Below are positions 8,240 to 15,840 of a stretch of DNA of 15,961 bases, piece by piece; the first letter of the stretch is position 1, and each line of letters opens with the position of its first letter. The stretch covers positions 1 to 15,961 of the forward strand of contig JAYSRU010000083.1 in the NCBI GenBank assembly GCA_043720875.1, given 5' to 3'. The notes under the pieces are model-generated. The model made no database searches. It worked only from the letters and a program-made list of their open reading frames with translations, and was not told the origin of the DNA. The DNA is from JAYSRU01 sp043720875 (GTDB lineage: Bacteria; Bacteroidota; Bacteroidia; Flavobacteriales_D; Crocinitomicaceae). A program made the position numbers and the translations under genes.

Positions 8240-8274
8240 GTGCCCATAAAGTAGAATTCCACAAGATAATTCGC

Positions 8275-8282
8275 TATTTTTA
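8275..8282 (+). promoter_or_regulatory. Candidate -7 box for the PBP1A-led operon
   Basis: TATTTTTA, one mismatch from the Bacteroidota -7 consensus TAnnTTTG, lies 19 bp before the PBP1A ATG. A promoter is expected here because a strong terminator sits just upstream, but no well-spaced -33 element is seen. Confidence 0.33.
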
Positions 8283-8301
8283 CCCCAAATTTATTAGCAA
8301 T

Positions 8302-10818
8302 ATGAACGATTCGAAAAGTGTGAATCCGAATGTTTTCCCAGAAAAAACTAAAAAGAGAATTTTTAGAGTGCTTTGGTTGGGGGCAATGTCTCCTTTTATT
8401 TTTATCATTTGTATCTTATTGTTTCAGTCGGAAAGTGACTTACCACCGACAGCCTTTTTAGATAATCCACCAGAATTGTTAGCCTCAATCGTTTTTGCGG
8501 ATGATGGCGAAACAGAATTGGGAAGGTATTGGAAAATTAATCGTAAAAGTGTTTCTTATAAAGACATTAGTCCATTTATGACAGATGCACTTATTTCTAC
8601 AGAAGATGAGCGTTTTTATGAACATTCTGGAGTTGACGCGCAAGCAATTGGAAGAGCTATCGTGAATGCAGGTGGCGCAGGTGGCGCCTCAACGATTACA
8701 CAACAGTTGGCAAAGTTATTATTTACACTTCAAGCGCGTGATCGTGCGGAATTAGCAAAGGCACAAGGACAAACTGTTCCTGAGTCTGGAATGTTTGGGA
8801 GAAAGTTCAAGCGTTTAAGTGAAAAAGCGAGAGAGAATATCATTGCCACACGTCTTGAAAGAAAATACACAAAAGAAGAGATCATTGCGATGTATTTAAA
8901 TCAGTTTGATTTTTTATACAACGCGGTTGGAATTCATTCAGCAGCAAAAGTTTATTACAACAAAACGCCTAAAACATTAGCAAAAGAAGAAGCCGCTATG
9001 TTGGTTGGGATGTGCAAGAACCCTTCGTTGTTTAATCCTTATAGTTTTACTGTAAAGAATTATCGCTCTTGGCTCGCCATTAGAAAACAAGTTCCTTTGG
9101 GCGAAATAACTAAGTTGGAAATTAGAGAAGCACGCGCTACGGATAGTTTGCGCGCTGTAAATCGAAGAAACCAAGTACTGTTTCAATGGTATAAAAACTC
9201 TAAAGAGAACAACGATGGTTTGCGTGTTAAAATCTCGAAGGAGGAATATGACAAGTTAAAGGTTCTGCCGTTGCTAACAGATTATCAAATTGTGGATCAC
9301 AAACGTGGAGAAGCGCCGTATTTTAGAGAACAATTACGTGGAGAAGTGCATGATGTATTGATGACTAAAAAACCGAACGGTGAATTGATGTATAAGCGTG
9401 AGGATGGAATGCCATACGATTTGTACAGTGATGGTTTGCGTATTTATACTACAGTGAATTATGAAATGCAAACGCATGCTGAAGCGGCGTTAGAAGAACA
9501 TTTAAGAGAAACATTACAACGGTCTTTTGACAACAACAATGCAGGATTGCGCAACAAGCCTTTTAGCAATGACTTAAAAGATGCTGAAGTGGAAAAGATC
9601 AAAACAACCGCCATGAAGCGCTCTGATCGATGGAGAAACATGATGGCTGGAGGGATGACAGAAGAACAAATCACAAATTTCTTTAACACTAAAAAAGTAG
9701 ACATGATGGTCTTCGATTGGAAGCTGGAAGAAGAGAATTATGAGAAAAAAGTAACGTGGACTCCAATGGATTCTATTTTGTATTACAAAGGATTCTTGCA
9801 AGCAGGCTTGGTTTCTATTGAACCACAAACGGGGTTCGTAAAAGCCTGGGTTGGTGGCGCAAATATTGATCATTTTGCATACGATCACGTTGGCTTGGGG
9901 AGCAGACAGGTGGGCTCAACAATGAAACCATTTGTTTACGCTGCCGCCATAGAAATGGGAGTAGTGAAGCCATGTACTCAAATTGCTGATATTAATCATT
10001 GTATTGATTTGTATAATTCAAGCGGGGTGCAAGATAATAAATGGTGTCCTACCAACTCTGGAAGTTCACCGTCAGGTGGAACGCGTTCAGTTTCTCAAGG
10101 CTTACAAAACTCAATGAATAATATTACCGTTGGTATTATGAAGCGCATGGGTAGTCAATCTGCAGCACCAACTGTGGCAAAACTGCTCAAAAGCATGAAT
10201 ATTATTTTGCCAGAAGGTTTGATTACACCTTCGATGTGTTTGGGGACAGCAGATTTAACATTATTGGAAATGACTGCGGCGCAAGCAACATTTGCGAACC
10301 AAGGAGTTTTCAATAAGCCGACCTGCATTTTGCGTATTGAAGACCGTCAAGGAAATATCATTTACAATGCTAAACCTGATTCGAAAGAAGCAATGAGCGC
10401 TAATGGAGCTTTTGCAACTTTATTGATGATGAAAAAGGTAGTTACAAGTGGAACCGCTGGGCGATTGAGAGGCTATGTTACCGCACCAACCGCGGGTAAA
10501 ACGGGAACAACTCAAAATAATTCTGACGGTTGGTTTATTGGACTTACGCCAAATTTAGTTACTGGAGTTTGGGTGGGTGCAGAAGATCGTTCGGTGCGTT
10601 TTAGAAGTACAGACCAAGGTCAAGGTGCGCGTGTTGCCTTACCGATTTACGGAATGTATTTGAGAGAGTTATATAAAGATCCAAAAGTTGCATTAACCAC
10701 CGAAGATTTTGAGGCACCCGAAGGATATCGATCCGATGATTGGTTTAGTTGTCCTGGTGAGCAAGCAATAAGTGGCGATGCGGTTCTTGATGAGGAAGAG
10801 GCAATTCCAGGACTTTAA
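8302..10818 (+). CDS. Class A penicillin-binding protein 1A (bifunctional peptidoglycan synthase)
   Basis: This 838-residue bifunctional enzyme polymerises lipid II and cross-links peptidoglycan in the periplasm. A short cytoplasmic basic tail and one membrane anchor (about 20-42) are followed by a GT51 glycosyltransferase domain. That domain has catalytic Glu101 in EDERFYEHSGVD, GGASTITQQLAKLLF (127-141), and RKYTKEEIIAMYLN. After a linker region comes the transpeptidase domain, with all three penicillin-binding motifs: SxxK as STMK with nucleophile Ser539, SxN as Ser604-Met-Asn606, and KTGTT at 733-737. The C-terminal tail is short and acidic. A roughly 90-residue segment between the domains (about 405-495) is charged and may be a lineage-typical insertion. 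It opens a co-directional run in which scoA starts 10 bp after its stop. PBP1A and not PBP1C is favoured by the domain arrangement and length. Confidence 0.94.
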   Translation: MNDSKSVNPNVFPEKTKKRIFRVLWLGAMSPFIFIICILLFQSESDLPPTAFLDNPPELLASIVFADDGETELGRYWKINRKSVSYKDISPFMTDALISTEDERFYEHSGVDAQAIGRAIVNAGGAGGASTITQQLAKLLFTLQARDRAELAKAQGQTVPESGMFGRKFKRLSEKARENIIATRLERKYTKEEIIAMYLNQFDFLYNAVGIHSAAKVYYNKTPKTLAKEEAAMLVGMCKNPSLFNPYSFTVKNYRSWLAIRKQVPLGEITKLEIREARATDSLRAVNRRNQVLFQWYKNSKENNDGLRVKISKEEYDKLKVLPLLTDYQIVDHKRGEAPYFREQLRGEVHDVLMTKKPNGELMYKREDGMPYDLYSDGLRIYTTVNYEMQTHAEAALEEHLRETLQRSFDNNNAGLRNKPFSNDLKDAEVEKIKTTAMKRSDRWRNMMAGGMTEEQITNFFNTKKVDMMVFDWKLEEENYEKKVTWTPMDSILYYKGFLQAGLVSIEPQTGFVKAWVGGANIDHFAYDHVGLGSRQVGSTMKPFVYAAAIEMGVVKPCTQIADINHCIDLYNSSGVQDNKWCPTNSGSSPSGGTRSVSQGLQNSMNNITVGIMKRMGSQSAAPTVAKLLKSMNIILPEGLITPSMCLGTADLTLLEMTAAQATFANQGVFNKPTCILRIEDRQGNIIYNAKPDSKEAMSANGAFATLLMMKKVVTSGTAGRLRGYVTAPTAGKTGTTQNNSDGWFIGLTPNLVTGVWVGAEDRSVRFRSTDQGQGARVALPIYGMYLRELYKDPKVALTTEDFEAPEGYRSDDWFSCPGEQAISGDAVLDEEEAIPGL

Positions 10819-10828
10819 AACAAGAAAG

Positions 10829-11527
10829 ATGAACAAAGTAGTAAAAAATGTAAGCGAAGCTATTCAGGGAATTGAGTCAAACATGACGTTAATGTTGGGC
10901 GGATTTGGATTGTGTGGTATTCCTGAAAATTCAATTGCGGCATTAACGGCGTTGCCTATTTCGGGACTCACCTGTATTTCAAACAATGCGGGCGTAGACG
11001 ATTTTGGCTTAGGCTTACTTTTACATAAACGCCAAATTAAAAAAATGATTAGCTCATACGTGGGCGAAAATGCTGAATTTGAACGTCAAATGCTTTCCGG
11101 AGAACTAGAAGTTGATTTGATTCCACAAGGTTCTTTAGCAGAGAGATGCAGAGCTGGTGGAGCTGGTATTCCTGCATTTTTTACGCCTGCTGGATATGGG
11201 ACTGAGGTAGCTGAAGGAAAAGAAGTGCGCATATACAATGGTAAACCACATATATTGGAAGAGGCTTTAACTGCGGATTTTGCAATTGTGAAAGCATGGA
11301 AAGGGGATACAGAAGGTAATTTGATTTACAGAGCAACGGCCAGAAATTTTAACCCAATGATGGCAATGGCGGGTAAAATTACTATTGCTGAGGTAGAAAT
11401 ATTAGTTGAAGCGGGTGAGTTGGATCCCAACGAAATACACACGCCAGGAATATTTGTACAACGCATTTTTAAAGGAGAAGTGTTCGAAAAGAGAATTGAG
11501 CAACGAACGGTAAGACAAAAAAGTTAA
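10829..11527 (+). CDS. scoA: 3-oxoacid (succinyl-CoA:acetoacetate) CoA-transferase subunit A
   Basis: This is the alpha subunit (232 residues) of the family-I CoA-transferase that moves CoA between succinate and 3-oxoacids such as acetoacetate. The glycine-rich CoA-transferase signature is present as LGGFGLCGIPENS (23-35), followed by CISNNAGVDDFGLG. Later family blocks include GGAGIPAFFTPAGYGT and ADFAIVKAWKGDTEGNLIYR. The start is the ATG at 10829; the frame stays open back to 10772, but that extension overlaps the PBP1A gene and adds residues not found in the family. The catalytic glutamate is on the partner subunit, encoded about 3.6 kb downstream and not adjacent. That is the odd feature: two GT-C-like genes lie between the two subunit genes, with only 1 bp from this stop to the first of them. 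Confidence 0.94.
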   Translation: MNKVVKNVSEAIQGIESNMTLMLGGFGLCGIPENSIAALTALPISGLTCISNNAGVDDFGLGLLLHKRQIKKMISSYVGENAEFERQMLSGELEVDLIPQGSLAERCRAGGAGIPAFFTPAGYGTEVAEGKEVRIYNGKPHILEEALTADFAIVKAWKGDTEGNLIYRATARNFNPMMAMAGKITIAEVEILVEAGELDPNEIHTPGIFVQRIFKGEVFEKRIEQRTVRQKS

Positions 11528-11528
11528 G

Positions 11529-13352
11529 TTGACTCAGCTGGAATCGAACATAGTAAAAAGAGATAAATTTAAATCGTTTGCATTTATTTTTACGCTAGTA
11601 ATGCTTTCGTATTTAGTCCTGCGTGCCTTTATTACTGAATTCATTTCCGACGAAACTGCAACCTATTGGTATTTTATTCACCGTGGCGCATTTTGGGGTG
11701 AAAATACAGTTTGGGATGCCGCAAATCATCCGCTCAATTCATTTTTGGGTCATTGGATACATAAATTTGCCGGAGACGTAATCGGTTGGGTAAGAATTTT
11801 TTCTGTTGCATCATTTGTTATCTATGCTTGGGCGAGTTACCAATTGTGTAAGGGTTTTACAAAACCTTCGTTGCGTTATTTGTCATTTGTTGCCTTAAAT
11901 AGTATTCCGTATTTTATGGAGTATTTTGCCTACACAAGGGGATATGGACTTTCAATGGGATTCTACATGGTGAGCATTCACCACTTTATTTTGTTTTGTA
12001 AAGACAAATCTACCTTGCGTTTATTGTACGTGTACGTGTTTAGTTTTATTTCTTTCGCGGCCAATTTAACTACAGTTAACAGTGTGATTTTGATTATTGG
12101 TGGTGTACTTTTAATACAACTTACTTATCTTAAAACGTTCACAATACGTAAGCAAATAGGCTTTTTCATGTTACTTGGTTTACTCATTTTAGCTATGATT
12201 CCTTTGATTGAATTTGCGCTGAAACTGAAAGAAGCAGGAGCCTTGTATTATTCTTCGTTAGACGGTATTTGGGATATGACCGGAAAAACGCTGTCACGTT
12301 ATGTGTTGTTTTTAGACAATGATGGATTAATGTATGGCTACCTCGCATTGTTTTTAGTGATGCTTGTTATTTCCGTAAAATCCTTGTTTCTTTTGAAGTG
12401 GAAAAAGTGGTTAGAAGAAAAAGAAACGGGATTGATGCTGTTGTTTTTTGGAAATATTGTTGCCGCAATAGCCTTGGCGGTTATCTTAAAAGTACACTAT
12501 CCCGAAGATCGTACTGGAATGTATTTTATCCCTTTGTTCTTGTTGCTGTTGTTTCAATTGATGGATAAGGTAAAATATAGCGAGTATGTCTTGCTGTTTT
12601 TTCCGATCACGTTTCTGTGTAACATGAGTTTACATAGCTCGGTGTTTACGCCAGAAGAACGCGTGACACGGGACTTTTTCAAAAAAACAGACCGTTTTAT
12701 TGCATCGGATAACACCGTAGTAGTGTACAAAACGATGTTCGCTAACTGGCATTTTTTAAGTTCGAAATTAGATCATAAAACATCTGTGCCTCAAACTGGA
12801 ATGGATAAAACGGGCTTTGCGGATATTTTCATTACGAAAGATGAAACACAAGCTGATCCGAAAACCAGAAATCCCTATTTGAAAAAATATTACAAAATCA
12901 TTGCGCACGAACCCGCATCCAAGCACACGGCATATAAACGCAAGGTGCCTGCAACGCAAACGTTGAAGTTGATTTCAGCACCCACTAGCTTTGTGTTAGA
13001 TGGCGAGTTTATGAATATTTACGTTTGCGATACCTTGCAAAAAATCACAAACGCCAAAACACTTAAAGTTACGGTAGAAGGAAACCTTACCATTAAGGAT
13101 ACCAAGAATTCGACAGATTTGGTGTTGGTAACCACAAACCCAGTAACCGGACTGGAGCGTTACATTTGTTATGTTTTTGAACTAGCGTTTCAAGAACAAC
13201 AGGTAAATACTCACTTCAAACATAATTTTTTATTGGAAAATTTTACAGACAAAGAAACAGAAATAAAAGTCTATTTCTGGAACCGTAAAACTGGAATAAG
13301 ACACGAAGTAAAAGACGCTCAGGTGTCAATTTTTGAATTAAAAATAGAATGA
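11529..13352 (+). CDS. GT-C-like polytopic membrane protein, first of tandem pair (putative glycosyltransferase)
   Basis: I do not recognise a named family. The 607-residue protein has about 11 hydrophobic segments (17-370) and a 230-residue C-terminal extracytoplasmic part. The first periplasmic loop carries Asp41-Glu42 in FISDETATYW and then WDAANHPLNS (62-71). That acidic pair plus HP layout is what PMT/ArnT-type GT-C glycosyltransferases show, and they use polyprenyl-phosphate sugars. A conserved loop, YPEDRTGMYFIP, lies near residue 330. The C-terminus is a beta-rich module (about 480-607) with VYFWN and ending SIFELK. The start is TTG at 11529, one base after scoA; a later ATG would cut into the first helix. 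The last four bases overlap the next gene (ATGA). Glycosyl transfer is inferred; sugar and acceptor are unknown. Confidence 0.72.
   Translation: MTQLESNIVKRDKFKSFAFIFTLVMLSYLVLRAFITEFISDETATYWYFIHRGAFWGENTVWDAANHPLNSFLGHWIHKFAGDVIGWVRIFSVASFVIYAWASYQLCKGFTKPSLRYLSFVALNSIPYFMEYFAYTRGYGLSMGFYMVSIHHFILFCKDKSTLRLLYVYVFSFISFAANLTTVNSVILIIGGVLLIQLTYLKTFTIRKQIGFFMLLGLLILAMIPLIEFALKLKEAGALYYSSLDGIWDMTGKTLSRYVLFLDNDGLMYGYLALFLVMLVISVKSLFLLKWKKWLEEKETGLMLLFFGNIVAAIALAVILKVHYPEDRTGMYFIPLFLLLLFQLMDKVKYSEYVLLFFPITFLCNMSLHSSVFTPEERVTRDFFKKTDRFIASDNTVVVYKTMFANWHFLSSKLDHKTSVPQTGMDKTGFADIFITKDETQADPKTRNPYLKKYYKIIAHEPASKHTAYKRKVPATQTLKLISAPTSFVLDGEFMNIYVCDTLQKITNAKTLKVTVEGNLTIKDTKNSTDLVLVTTNPVTGLERYICYVFELAFQEQQVNTHFKHNFLLENFTDKETEIKVYFWNRKTGIRHEVKDAQVSIFELKIE
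12966..13349 (+). other. Beta-rich C-terminal module of the first GT-C-like protein
   Basis: Residues 480-607 show alternating hydrophobic strands: LKVTVEGNLTI, LVLVTT, YVFELAF, HNFLLENF, IKVYFWN, VSIFELK. The module resembles the jelly-roll-like tails that many Bacteroidota surface enzymes carry, with an IKVYxWN strand before the last strand. Similar tails occur in the next gene and, more weakly, in the LtaS-like protein. Assignment is by eye. Confidence 0.45.
13323..13345 (+). repeat. Direct repeat copy 1 at GT-C gene 3' end
   Basis: A 23-base identical sequence, starting GTGTCAATTTTTG, recurs at 15110-15132. Both copies encode the final VSIFELK of the paired genes. This is best read as the residue of gene duplication or gene conversion. 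Confidence 0.75.
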
Positions 13353-15139
13353 GCTTTAAGAAGTTCGCGCAATTCGTTACCCTTTTAATAGCATGTTATT
13401 TGCTTTTGCGTGCTGCCTTCACTGAGTTTATTGTGGACGAAGCTGTCTCTTATCATTATTATGCATATAAGGGGCGTTTTTACGGGGAGCACATGCATTG
13501 GGATGCGGCAAATCATCCATTAAATTCTCTATTAGGAAACCTAATGTTTAAAGTGTTTGGGGATTTATATTTGACGCTACGCATATTCTCTGTACTATCG
13601 TTTTTGCTGTATGCATGGAGTGCTTATCAATTATGTAAGGGCTTTAGCAGGAAGTCGTTGGTGTATTTATCATTTGTTTCCTTTCTATCTATCCCTTATT
13701 TGTTGGAATACTTTGCCTATTTTAGAGGGTATGGATTGTCAATGGGTCCATATTTGGCCAGTATTTATTTTATTATTCAATTTTTTAAGGATAAAAAGGT
13801 GAAATACTTGGGGTATTGTTATCTTTTTTTGATAATCGCGCTAGCAGCAAACTTAACGTTAATAAATAGTGTTGTATTAATGCTATTTGGAGCAATAGTT
13901 TTTCAAGTCAAAGGTTACAAGCTGTTTGATAGCAAAGCACACCGATTTTTGATTATCATAAATAGCGTAATGCTAATAGGAGCACTACCATTCGTAAGGT
14001 TTGCATTCGAGTTAAAAGAAAGAGGTTGTTTGTATTATGCTGGATTAGATGGGTTTTGGGATACAACTGCAGTATCCTTGATACAATTAGTGTTTTTTAA
14101 ATGGCATAATCATTTAATGTATGTGTTTATTGCTTTTCTCTTGGTGTTAGGCTACGTGTCATTGAAAAAGTGGATAGCCGTCGGTTTTATTCAGTGGATT
14201 AAACTAGATTGGAACGTCTATTTTTACTTATTTTTAGGAAATTTTGTGGCTGCAGTATTATTAGCCGAGTTACTTGCTGTGAATTATCCAAGGGATAGAA
14301 CAGGAATGTATTTTATTCCTTTATTTTTACTTTTACTTTTTCATGGGTTAGAACGGATAAAATGGAGTGAATATCTTTTGGTGTATTTTCCAGTGTCCTT
14401 GTTATTTAATTTAAGTATTCACGGTGCTGTTAATACACCCGAAGAACGATTAACGTCAGCGTTTTTTGAAAAGGTGAACAATCTTATTAAACCTAATTAT
14501 ACTTTGGGAGGGTTTTCAACTTTAGCGCCGAATTGGGAGTTTTTGAGTTCTAAATCCAAGGAAAAGAAGTCAGCGTTGCTTAAAGGCTTTGAAGAGTCTA
14601 AAAAGGTGGACGTTTTGATTCTTCAAGGCGTTACACCCATTTATTCTGATTTTTTTAACCCGTACCTAAAGAAATATTACCGAGTGATCGCACGTGATCC
14701 TATAACGAAACATGTTGCCTATTTAAGAAAAACCAGAATTCCCAAAAGTTTGATGTTTTCCAAAAGTACTGCGCTATGCCGAGGGGATTCAGAGTTTATT
14801 AATATTACGGAAACACTAGTTTTAGATAGTTTAAAGACGAATAGCCTTTTCGGCGTTAGCATCAGTGGAAATTTAGAAATTGAATCCAAGTCAAATGATA
14901 CACAATTAGTAGTTTCAGTTACTAACAAGAAAGGCGATGTATTATCCTATCAAACGTATGATTTCGATATCACATTTCAAAATCAATTTGTAAGGAACAG
15001 AATCGAACACAATTTTATAGTGGAAAATTTAAATGATAATGAAATTAATATAAGTGTTTATCTTTGGAACCACAAGGTTGGCCTTTTGCACACATTAAAA
15101 AATGTAAACGTGTCAATTTTTGAATTAAAAATGAATTAG
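13349..15139 (+). CDS. GT-C-like polytopic membrane protein, second of tandem pair (putative glycosyltransferase)
   Basis: This 596-residue paralogue of the upstream gene aligns without gaps over the first 135 residues, at roughly 60% identity counted by eye. The acidic pair is Asp30-Glu31 in FIVDEAVSYH, followed by WDAANHPLNS (51-60), YAWSAYQLCKGF, FRGYGLSMG, and YPRDRTGMYFIPLF. About 11 hydrophobic segments precede an extracytoplasmic C-terminal part, with NPYLKKYYRVIARDP and a beta-rich tail containing VYLWN and ending SIFELK. Both copies keep the putative catalytic positions, so neither looks decayed. The start ATG overlaps the stop of the first copy (ATGA), and scoB starts 2 bp after the stop. 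The sugar donor is probably polyprenyl-phosphate-linked, if these are true GT-C enzymes; that is inference. Confidence 0.72.
   Translation: MSFKKFAQFVTLLIACYLLLRAAFTEFIVDEAVSYHYYAYKGRFYGEHMHWDAANHPLNSLLGNLMFKVFGDLYLTLRIFSVLSFLLYAWSAYQLCKGFSRKSLVYLSFVSFLSIPYLLEYFAYFRGYGLSMGPYLASIYFIIQFFKDKKVKYLGYCYLFLIIALAANLTLINSVVLMLFGAIVFQVKGYKLFDSKAHRFLIIINSVMLIGALPFVRFAFELKERGCLYYAGLDGFWDTTAVSLIQLVFFKWHNHLMYVFIAFLLVLGYVSLKKWIAVGFIQWIKLDWNVYFYLFLGNFVAAVLLAELLAVNYPRDRTGMYFIPLFLLLLFHGLERIKWSEYLLVYFPVSLLFNLSIHGAVNTPEERLTSAFFEKVNNLIKPNYTLGGFSTLAPNWEFLSSKSKEKKSALLKGFEESKKVDVLILQGVTPIYSDFFNPYLKKYYRVIARDPITKHVAYLRKTRIPKSLMFSKSTALCRGDSEFINITETLVLDSLKTNSLFGVSISGNLEIESKSNDTQLVVSVTNKKGDVLSYQTYDFDITFQNQFVRNRIEHNFIVENLNDNEINISVYLWNHKVGLLHTLKNVNVSIFELKMN
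14753..15136 (+). other. Beta-rich C-terminal module of the second GT-C-like protein
   Basis: This segment is the equivalent of the tail in the first paralogue, with strands FGVSISGNLEI, LVVSVTN, YDFDITF, HNFIVENL, ISVYLWN and VSIFELK. It is less conserved between the paralogues than the membrane part, except for the WN strand and the last strand. Confidence 0.45.
15110..15132 (+). repeat. Direct repeat copy 2 at GT-C gene 3' end
   Basis: This is identical over 23 bases to 13323-13345 and sits at the same place in the second paralogue. Confidence 0.75.
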
Positions 15140-15141
15140 TC

Positions 15142-15798
15142 ATGGCATTAGATAAAATCGGAATCGCAAAACGCATCGCACAAGAACTTCAAACGGGTTG
15201 GTATGTGAATCTTGGAATAGGTATTCCTACATTGGTGGCGAACTATGTTCCAGAAGGAATAGATGTTGAGTTTCAATCAGAAAATGGAATCTTAGGCATG
15301 GGAGCATTTCCTTTTGAAGGAGAGGAAGACGCAGACCTTATTAATGCGGGAAAACAAACGATAACGGCAAAAAAAGGAGCCGTGTTTTTTGACAGTGCAA
15401 TGTCATTTGCGATGATACGCGGTCAGCACGTGCAATTAACTGTTTTGGGGGCAATGGAAGTTTCTCAGAATGGCGACATTGCAAATTGGAAAATTCCGGG
15501 TAAAATGGTAAAAGGTATGGGCGGTGCAATGGATTTGGTTGCTTCTGCGGATAATATCATAGTGGCCATGATGCACAGCAACAAAGAAGGGGTTTCAAAA
15601 ATATTAAAAGAATGTTCGCTGCCATTGACAGGTGTAGGGTGCGTTAAAAAGGTAATTACTGAATTAGCGGTACTCGAAATCAAGGATGGTGCATTTCATT
15701 TGGTTGAGAGAGCTCCAGGCGTAAGTGTGGAGGAAATAGTGGCTAAAACTGAAGGTAAGCTGATTGTGCCAAGCAACGTGCCTGAAATGGTGCTTTAA
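15142..15798 (+). CDS. scoB: 3-oxoacid (succinyl-CoA:acetoacetate) CoA-transferase subunit B
   Basis: This is the beta subunit (218 residues, normal length) of the CoA-transferase whose alpha subunit is encoded at 10829-11527. The active-site glutamate that forms the CoA thioester is Glu47 in FQSENGILGMG, the family signature. NLGIGIPTLV (23-32), FFDSAMSFAMIRGGH-like FDSAMSFAMIRGQH, and GKMVKGMGGAMDLV are further family blocks. With ScoA it would convert acetoacetate plus succinyl-CoA to acetoacetyl-CoA plus succinate, feeding or draining ketogenic amino-acid breakdown. It begins 2 bp after the second GT-C-like gene, so the subunits can still be made from one transcript although their genes are far apart. 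A T-rich 42-bp gap without hairpin separates it from the next gene. Confidence 0.94.
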   Translation: MALDKIGIAKRIAQELQTGWYVNLGIGIPTLVANYVPEGIDVEFQSENGILGMGAFPFEGEEDADLINAGKQTITAKKGAVFFDSAMSFAMIRGQHVQLTVLGAMEVSQNGDIANWKIPGKMVKGMGGAMDLVASADNIIVAMMHSNKEGVSKILKECSLPLTGVGCVKKVITELAVLEIKDGAFHLVERAPGVSVEEIVAKTEGKLIVPSNVPEMVL

Positions 15799-15840
15799 TT
15801 TTTTTATTAATATTACAATTTTACAAACGACCACAAACTT

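Noticed and set aside
9574..9888. Minus-strand open frame of 104 codons inside the PBP1A gene
   Set aside because: It lies wholly within a confidently identified gene and its translation shows no recognisable motif.
10772..10828. Extended scoA start at an ATG inside the PBP1A gene
   Set aside because: The extra 19 residues are a shadow of the PBP1A C-terminus in another frame. The ATG at 10829 gives the standard ScoA N-terminus.
11529..15139. Interpreting the gene pair between scoA and scoB as a mobile element insertion
   Set aside because: There is no transposase, no terminal inverted repeats and no target duplication visible, and the junctions are fitted to start and stop codons.
15799..15840. 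Terminator after scoB
   Set aside because: The T-rich run has no stem-loop before it, so transcription may continue into the GT2 gene.
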